From Paenibacillus harenae (lineage in GTDB: Bacteria; Bacillota; Bacilli; Paenibacillales; Paenibacillaceae), in assembly GCF_030812415.1 (NCBI RefSeq), contig NZ_JAUSST010000012.1, positions 1-64,000 on the forward strand: a DNA stretch of 64,000 nucleotides, given 5' to 3'. The position numbers and the translations under genes are program-made. Within the stretch, counting starts at the first letter, position 1, and each line of letters begins with the position of its first letter. The notes beneath the pieces are model-generated. The model saw nothing but the letters and a program-made list of their open reading frames with translations, searched no databases and was not told where the DNA came from. Below, in pieces: positions 59,462-64,000 of this stretch.

Positions 59462-60814
59462 CTATATCTTCTGCGACGACAAGTAATTAGCGGATTTTAC
59501 CAATATATCTTTACGTCTATACGCGCCCAGCATTAGCCCGACAGCGGCCAACTCGATGAAAGTTAAGAAGCCCCAGCTAATAAGCGGAAACTCTATCGAG
59601 AGGATCGGCAGCAGCCCGAAGCACATAAGCAGATTCCATAGGAACTTAACGCCCATGACCGATACGATTCCGACAATAATCCCTTTCGCAAAACGATCCT
59701 TCAGCTTCAAGGCCATTCCGACAACTCTGCCAATGAATAAGAACGCCAGCACGCCAATGACGAAACCGAACATCCACCCTAAACTGTAGATTAGATAAGA
59801 ATAAAGCATCTCGCCGTAATAGAAAGGAAGCCTTTCGTTGACAGCGCCAAAGCCCTGCCCCCACATACCGCCATTCTGGATCGCTTCAATAGATCGAACC
59901 GTCTGATAACTGCTATCCGCATTGGGATATATAAATCCCTTTAATCGCCACCATACATATTGATATTTATCACTTCTCTGAACGATCCATAAAGCAATCA
60001 CCAACAGTGCGCCGAACCCAACAATAGCCAACTTATATTTTTTACCGACGAAGAGCAACAACAGCAAAGAACCGAAGCAATAGATACTATAGTTTACCAA
60101 CGAGGATGTCGAGAGATAGAAAAAAGTCGGCAGCAGGAAGAAAACGATTATATCCCTGAGTAACAGCCAGAGATTTTTCTTTGCTCCACCCACTCCCGTT
60201 GCTCTCCCCATACTCAATATTCCTGCGAAAGCAACCATGAACAGATAAGGAGAAGCGGCCCCAACATTTACATTCAATGGTCCGATTTCTATCCATTCCT
60301 TTGTTCCGTTGAGCATTTTTCCCGCCGAACTAGCAGCTGCTAGCAGTACAAGCGTGAAGCCGTATAAATGCCAGGAATACCGCTGTATTTTACGATAATC
60401 AATGAAATAAAGGCAAACCATCGCACCTAAGCCTAACGCCACAAAAAATAATTTCTTCTCGAGAAAATGATCGCCTAAACTCACTTCCCCAGTCGCCAGC
60501 ACTGTCAGCATTGCAACGAGACCGATGCCAATGAGCAGCATGCAAATACCAAGCAATGTCCATTCCATTCTCGGCTTATGCGCGGCATGCAGCTGCTTGC
60601 CGATTTGCTCCGGGTCGCCCATCTGATCGATGGCATCCGCTATCGCTTCCTCTTCGGATATATCACCCGCGATAAGCTTGTCCTCTATTCGCTCCTCCAG
60701 ATGGCCAAGCATCTCAAGCTTAATATCCTCATGCACTTCCCTTGCTTTCACTTTCCCGCATACGCTCTCCAGATACTGCCGGACTAATGGATGCTGATCG
60801 ATTTCACGGCTCAT
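59462..60814 (-). CDS. SEDS (FtsW/RodA-like) protein fused to an N-terminal HAAS domain
   Basis: A 450-residue membrane protein. Residues 1-80 form a cytoplasmic helical HAAS-type domain (YLESVCGKVKAREVHEDIKLE, ELHLEE-like GHLEERIEDK, then ISEEEAIADAIDQMGDPEQIG). Residues 85-440 hold about ten membrane segments of a SEDS glycosyltransferase (GTKEWIEIGPLNV, GGMWGQGFGA, PLISWGFLTF). The usual loop with the catalytic Asp (P..TDFIFA) is replaced by RLPFYYGEMLYSYLIY. It overlaps the padR gene by four bases. It is likely an envelope or sporulation SEDS variant, possibly without polymerase activity. Confidence 0.85.
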   Translation of the reverse strand: MSREIDQHPLVRQYLESVCGKVKAREVHEDIKLEMLGHLEERIEDKLIAGDISEEEAIADAIDQMGDPEQIGKQLHAAHKPRMEWTLLGICMLLIGIGLVAMLTVLATGEVSLGDHFLEKKLFFVALGLGAMVCLYFIDYRKIQRYSWHLYGFTLVLLAAASSAGKMLNGTKEWIEIGPLNVNVGAASPYLFMVAFAGILSMGRATGVGGAKKNLWLLLRDIIVFFLLPTFFYLSTSSLVNYSIYCFGSLLLLLFVGKKYKLAIVGFGALLVIALWIVQRSDKYQYVWWRLKGFIYPNADSSYQTVRSIEAIQNGGMWGQGFGAVNERLPFYYGEMLYSYLIYSLGWMFGFVIGVLAFLFIGRVVGMALKLKDRFAKGIIVGIVSVMGVKFLWNLLMCFGLLPILSIEFPLISWGFLTFIELAAVGLMLGAYRRKDILVKSANYLSSQKI

Positions 60815-61143
60815 GCATGCCCCTCCCCGATCACGCGATCAACCGTCGTGCGGAACAATGACCACTCCTTCTTCTTCTCGCCAAGCTGCTTGCGACCTAG
60901 CTCCGTTATCCGATAATACTTACGCTTGCGCCCGCCCTCCTCATTCCAGTAAGATTCTACCTGCTGCTCCACCTCAAGGGTATGAAGAATCGGATATAAC
61001 GTCCCTTCCTTGAACGTAAACACGCCGCCGGAGCTTTGCTCAATCTCCTTCGTCATTTCGTAGCCGTACATTTCCTTTCGGTCCAGCAGCGTCAAAATAA
61101 GAATGACCGTGCTTCCCTTCATCAGCTCTTTGTTGATCTTCAT
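60811..61143 (-). CDS. PadR family transcriptional regulator
   Basis: A 110-residue winged-helix PadR protein of the short type (KELMKGSTVILILTLLDRKEMYGYEM, KEGTLYPILHTLEVEQQVESYW, RKRKYYRITELGRKQL). PadR genes coupled to HAAS-domain membrane genes are a common Firmicute arrangement in which the regulator controls its partner. The ATG at 61143 has AGGAGG upstream; the frame extends to 61173 without a site. A perfect 9-bp inverted repeat lies 45-72 bp upstream. Confidence 0.92.
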   Translation of the reverse strand: MKINKELMKGSTVILILTLLDRKEMYGYEMTKEIEQSSGGVFTFKEGTLYPILHTLEVEQQVESYWNEEGGRKRKYYRITELGRKQLGEKKKEWSLFRTTVDRVIGEGHA

Positions 61144-61187
61144 ATCATTCCTCCTAATCGTCGCCACTTGCATCGCATTACTATGTA

Positions 61188-61215
61188 TCGATTATCTAGG
61201 TATAAGGATAATCGA
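61188..61215. promoter_or_regulatory. Inverted repeat, candidate PadR operator
   Basis: TCGATTATC (61188-61196) and its exact reverse complement GATAATCGA (61207-61215), 10 bases apart, cover the likely padR promoter. A third partial GATTATCC lies at 61233-61240. From there to 61522 no other gene is seen; TATAAT near 61455 may be the -10 of the next gene. Confidence 0.5.
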
Positions 61216-61522
61216 AATTCATCCGGATATCAAGATTATCCCTCAATAAATACCGCCGCACCTATTACTGTGCGACGGTATTGGCCCCCTGCATACTACA
61301 ATTCTTCTATCGCCGCCAGCACCGTATTATTGAAATAATCGGCATATCGCCAATGGGAGAAAGCGTCGCCGGAGAACAGGTCCCCGCATCATATAGAAAA
61401 TGGACCGTATATTAAATATTTCCAATTGTTTAGGACGGCTGCTATATTAAGTTATAATTGTTCTATCCGCGAATAAGCGGCATAGCTCTTACTAAGTGAC
61501 TACTTGAAAGGAGATTACAGCT

Positions 61523-61879
61523 ATGAACCATCCGTACTCCCCCCATCCCGAGGAGAAGCAATTCGCCATGTTATGCCATGTCATTGCCTTCGCCGGATTC
61601 ATTATTCCGTTCGGCAGCATTATCGGCCCGCTCATCATTTGGCTGATCAAAAAAGACCAGTCTCCTTATGTGAACGCTCATGGCAAGGAATCATTGAATT
61701 TTCAAATTAGCATCCTGATCTACGGTCTCGTATCCGCCATTCTCTGGCTGGTATTCATCGGCATTTTCGTCTCGATCGCAGTCGGTATCTTCTGGCTCGT
61801 CATGACGATTATCGGTACGATACGCGCTACTGAAGGCCAATACTACCGTTACCCGCTTACGATTCGGTTTTTGAAATAG
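61523..61879 (+). CDS. DUF4870 membrane protein
   Basis: A 118-residue protein with three or four membrane segments. It opens with the family phrase EEKQFAMLCHVIAFAGFIIPFG and has GPLIIWLIKKDQSPYVNAHGKESLNFQIS, the DUF4870/Tic20-like core. Function unknown. The ATG has AAAGGAG upstream. A bidirectional terminator follows. Confidence 0.9.
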   Translation: MNHPYSPHPEEKQFAMLCHVIAFAGFIIPFGSIIGPLIIWLIKKDQSPYVNAHGKESLNFQISILIYGLVSAILWLVFIGIFVSIAVGIFWLVMTIIGTIRATEGQYYRYPLTIRFLK

Positions 61880-61891
61880 ACTTGCCCCAAC

Positions 61892-61935
61892 AAAAAAAAA
61901 CGGATCCTCCGAACATGGAGGGATCCGTTTTTTTA
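61892..61935. terminator. Bidirectional terminator between DUF4870 and the RpiR gene
   Basis: AAAACGGATCC pairs with GGATCCGTTTT. T runs follow on both strands. Confidence 0.88.
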
Positions 61936-61950
61936 TTCGCATTGTCGGCG

Positions 61951-62799
61951 CTACTTCGGCAAGTGAGCCGCGTATTGCTTGCGCAGGGCATGCAGCTTGT
62001 CGAGCTTATCGAGCGCCTCGCGGCCGCGGCGCTTCGTCAGGCCTACAGTCAATGCGTCGATCAAGGCAACCGGCGCGGTCATGGAGTGAAAGCCCTCCAG
62101 CTCGCCGCGATCCAGCTGCAGTACGATATCGGTTTGCGACAGCATATCCGACACGAGTAAATCGGTAACGAGCACCGTCATATAGCCCGCTTCTCGCGAC
62201 TGCTCAAGCAGCACCGTAAGCTCGGGCGAGCGCCGCACGAAGCCGAACATCAGTACCGTATCTCCCGTCCCCGCCTGGGCCAGCGACTCGAGCAGCTCGC
62301 TGCCGCTCCCTGCCATGACGATCACTCTTACTCCCAGCCGGTTCATCCGGAATCTAAGCAGCTCCGTTAAGCAGACGGAAGCACCCGCTCCGAACACAAA
62401 CAACGTATTGGCTCGATCGATCGCCTCAACGGCCTGTTCGAACTGCTCCCGCTCCACCCGCTTTGACGTTTCCTCCGTATTGGCTGAAGCAATGGCCATC
62501 ATTTCCGTCACGATATCCGCTTCTTCATGTTCGACCTTGCTCAAGATCCGCTTCATCTTGCGCGCCGGCGTTGCATGCTCGTTTTGCAGCAGGTGCTTCT
62601 TGAACGCCTTCAAATTCGGATAACCGATCGCACGCCAGAAGCGCGACACGGTAGCCGTACTGACGCCGACGGCATACGCGATATCCTCCTCCGTGCAATA
62701 AGGAATGTGCTGCAAGGCGCCCGCGACGTAATTGGCGATAGCCTGTTGGCTCTTCGACATCGACTCCAAATCCATCTCTAACTGAAAAGTGGTTACCAT
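61951..62799 (-). CDS. MurR/RpiR family transcriptional regulator
   Basis: A 282-residue regulator. The N-terminal HTH (SKSQQAIANYVAGALQHIPY, EEDIAYAVGVSTATVSRFWRAIGY) is followed by a SIS sugar-isomerase domain (residues about 125-260, NTLFVFGAGASVCLTELL, VIVMAGSGSEL). Family members sense phosphosugars or related metabolites. The ATG at 62799 has GGGAG upstream; the frame extends to 62850. It is divergent from an ECF-type transporter and probably controls it. Confidence 0.92.
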   Translation of the reverse strand: MVTTFQLEMDLESMSKSQQAIANYVAGALQHIPYCTEEDIAYAVGVSTATVSRFWRAIGYPNLKAFKKHLLQNEHATPARKMKRILSKVEHEEADIVTEMMAIASANTEETSKRVEREQFEQAVEAIDRANTLFVFGAGASVCLTELLRFRMNRLGVRVIVMAGSGSELLESLAQAGTGDTVLMFGFVRRSPELTVLLEQSREAGYMTVLVTDLLVSDMLSQTDIVLQLDRGELEGFHSMTAPVALIDALTVGLTKRRGREALDKLDKLHALRKQYAAHLPK

Positions 62800-62882
62800 T
62801 CGATCTCCCGCTTCCGTGTATGTAGTCGGCCATGAAGTGCCATTTTCCATTTACATGCATTATAGCAGACGATTCGCAAACA

Positions 62883-62898
62883 TGAAAGTTTTCTTTCA
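62883..62898. promoter_or_regulatory. Palindrome, candidate RpiR operator
   Basis: TGAAAGTTTTCTTTCA is an inverted repeat with 6-bp arms around TTTT, between the divergent RpiR and transporter genes. A related GAAAACATTTC lies at 62954-62964. TGAAA/TTTCA half sites are common in this regulator family. Confidence 0.55.
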
Positions 62899-63008
62899 CA
62901 CATAAACATTTTGAAATTTATTTTACATAATCCATACAATTTGTTGATGATCCGAAAACATTTCATCCCTATATTGGGAAGGAATCCACTACCTAAGGAG
63001 GAATTACA

Positions 63009-63890
63009 ATGGTTTCTGCGCCAAGGCGCCGATACGAGCTTACGCAATCCCAAAAACTGATGGTATTTATACTCGCGATGTCGCTGTACGGTATTTCAAA
63101 TATGTTCTCTGAGCTTATTCCCGAGATCAAGCTGGGCCCGATCGAAATCAAAGTCGAATATTTCGCTTTCATTCCGTTGACGCTTTGCATTTTATTTAAC
63201 CCGCTGTACGCCGCGCTGGGCGCTTCCTTCGGCGAAGTCATCTTCGGAGAGCTGCTCCTCGGACAATTCGGAGGACTCGGCGAGCTGGAGAAATTCATCG
63301 AGTTCACCCTTGCAATGTACATAGCCGGCCTGCTCGTCAGCGATCCGCGCAACCGTAAGCAGCTTGCTCTCGCTTCGTTCGTTGCCGTCGGCATCGATCA
63401 AATGCTGAGCGCGATCGTCGACATCAGCAAAGTGTGGTTCGGGATCGAAGAGCTCGAAGCCGTTCCCGGCATTCCGGAGAGCATCGTGCTGATCGAAGGT
63501 CTTAGCTTCTTGAACGCGATGGTTATTACGGGTATCCTCTTCTCCCTGCTCCCGACGCTGTTCCTCGTGCCGAGACTGTACGGCAAGATCGAGCCGCTGC
63601 TCGGCATGAAGCCGCGCGACAGCCGCGTACAGGTTTCATTCGGAAAGCTTATGACCCCGCGTCTGCTTATTACGTCCATTTTGTTCGTTTTCATCGGCGT
63701 TACCGGCGAATTCCTATCCGAAGCCGACATTAATATCGCCGTCTGGGAGCCGGAGTTCCTGGAGCAATACGGCAGCGGATTCATGTGGGTGAGCGTCGCG
63801 GCGGCAGCGCTGGTGCTCATCGTCACCCTGTATGCAGCCGTTCGAGCGAAGTCGAAAAATAGCCAATCTACGGAGGGAAGCCAGATTTGA
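63009..63890 (+). CDS. Membrane protein, probable S component of an ECF-type transporter
   Basis: A 293-residue protein with about seven membrane segments. The start ATG follows AAGGAGG. The first half (YFAFIPLTLCILFNPLYAALGASFGEVIFGELLLG) resembles the membrane core of energy-coupling-factor substrate-specificity subunits. The C-terminal 100 residues add two more segments, making it longer than typical S components. The next gene is an ABC ATPase whose TTG overlaps this stop codon (TTGA), which supports the assignment. The substrate is unknown; a divergent MurR/RpiR regulator hints at a sugar or sugar-derived compound. Confidence 0.68.
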   Translation: MVSAPRRRYELTQSQKLMVFILAMSLYGISNMFSELIPEIKLGPIEIKVEYFAFIPLTLCILFNPLYAALGASFGEVIFGELLLGQFGGLGELEKFIEFTLAMYIAGLLVSDPRNRKQLALASFVAVGIDQMLSAIVDISKVWFGIEELEAVPGIPESIVLIEGLSFLNAMVITGILFSLLPTLFLVPRLYGKIEPLLGMKPRDSRVQVSFGKLMTPRLLITSILFVFIGVTGEFLSEADINIAVWEPEFLEQYGSGFMWVSVAAAALVLIVTLYAAVRAKSKNSQSTEGSQI

Positions 63891-64000
63891 ACTCACATCG
63901 GAACGATAGCAGGAAGGAGGGGCCGCTAGCCGCGGCTCCCATTATCGAGCTGCAGGAGGTCAACTTCCAATATCCCGGTGCGGAGGTCATGGCACTCTCC
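63887..64000 (+). CDS. ECF/ABC transporter ATP-binding protein, 5' part
   Basis: The frame opens with TTG at 63887, after GGAGGGAAG, and is cut by the window edge after 38 codons. The product reads MNSHRNDSRKEGPLAAAP and then IIELQEVNFQYPGAEVMALS. The strand pattern ELQEVNFQYPG..xxAL is the standard opening of CbiO/EcfA-type ATPases, before Walker A. Translational coupling to the membrane gene is clear from the TTGA overlap. Confidence 0.8.
   Translation, partial: MNSHRNDSRKEGPLAAAPIIELQEVNFQYPGAEVMALS

Noticed and set aside
1..64000. CRISPR array, prophage, insertion sequence or toxin-antitoxin pair
   Set aside because: No regularly spaced 25-40 bp repeats with unique spacers, and no integrase, transposase, phage structural or paired toxin/antitoxin proteins were recognised.

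Overview
The window reads as chromosomal DNA from a spore-forming, motile, aerobic Firmicute of the family Paenibacillaceae (Paenibacillus/Cohnella type). The evidence is moderately high GC, Bacillus-style Shine-Dalgarno (SD) sites with frequent TTG and GTG starts, sporulation genes (bofA, spo0F, a Spo0E-like phosphatase, a YhcN/YlaJ lipoprotein, a pbpG-like class A PBP with a sigma-G-type promoter), a large Gram-positive SRP RNA, and an aa3-type menaquinol oxidase. I see no phage, integrase, transposase or CRISPR array. Gene neighbourhoods that flank the replication origin in Bacillus on both sides are joined here.

Layout. 1-330: 5' end and promoters of an rRNA operon leaving the window to the left. 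331-4410 (minus): bofA, DUF2508, recR, ybaB, dnaX, SRP RNA. 4462-12901 (minus): YhcN-like lipoprotein, rpmE, radical SAM protein, rho, murA, spo0F (sigma-H promoter), pyrG (attenuator leader), rpoE. 13.2-19.7 kb: leaderless subtilase (plus), then argS, DUF1934, deoxyinosine glycosylase and a LysM-tailed 2',3'-cyclic phosphodiesterase (minus). 19.9-24.2 kb: a phosphonate/phosphite-type ABC importer whose last permease gene is frameshifted, plus a divergent GntR regulator. 24.3-28.4 kb: speB and speE (minus) and a PBP (plus). 28.4-33.5 kb: a repeat-bearing spacer, a small membrane protein and qoxABCD. 33.6-38.8 kb: small genes, an ECF sigma/anti-sigma/membrane-protein operon and ywhD. 38.9-42.8 kb: M1 peptidase, membrane protein, and a c-di-AMP riboswitch in front of an NlpC/P60 hydrolase. 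42.85-44.7 kb: an AT-richer patch with a gene that has no standard start codon and a phosphodiester glycosidase-like gene. 44.7-53.7 kb: MFS, GNAT, EAL protein, motAB with a structured leader, rluF, an oxidoreductase and an orphan sensor kinase. 53.8-53.9 kb: a compact symmetrical array of DnaA boxes. 54-58.4 kb: tadA, Spo0E-like, then an ATP-grasp / Mur-ligase-like / amino-acid racemase operon. 58.5-64 kb: 111-bp repeats, tRNA-Arg(CCU), a HAAS-SEDS fusion with its PadR regulator, DUF4870, and an RpiR regulator divergent from an ECF-type transporter that runs off the right edge.

How parts connect. Spo0F, an orphan membrane histidine kinase and a Spo0E-like phosphatase are all components expected of the sporulation phosphorelay. 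Several loci touch the cell envelope: murA, the PBP, NlpC/P60, the SEDS fusion and the Mur-ligase cluster.

The most notable candidates for something undescribed are the ATP-grasp/Mur-ligase/racemase operon, the DnaA-box array with its 16-bp perfect inverted repeat, the HAAS-SEDS protein lacking the usual SEDS aspartate motif, the motAB leader RNA, and the start-codon-less gene at 43.05-43.48 kb. All assignments come from reading motifs and gene order; no database search was run.
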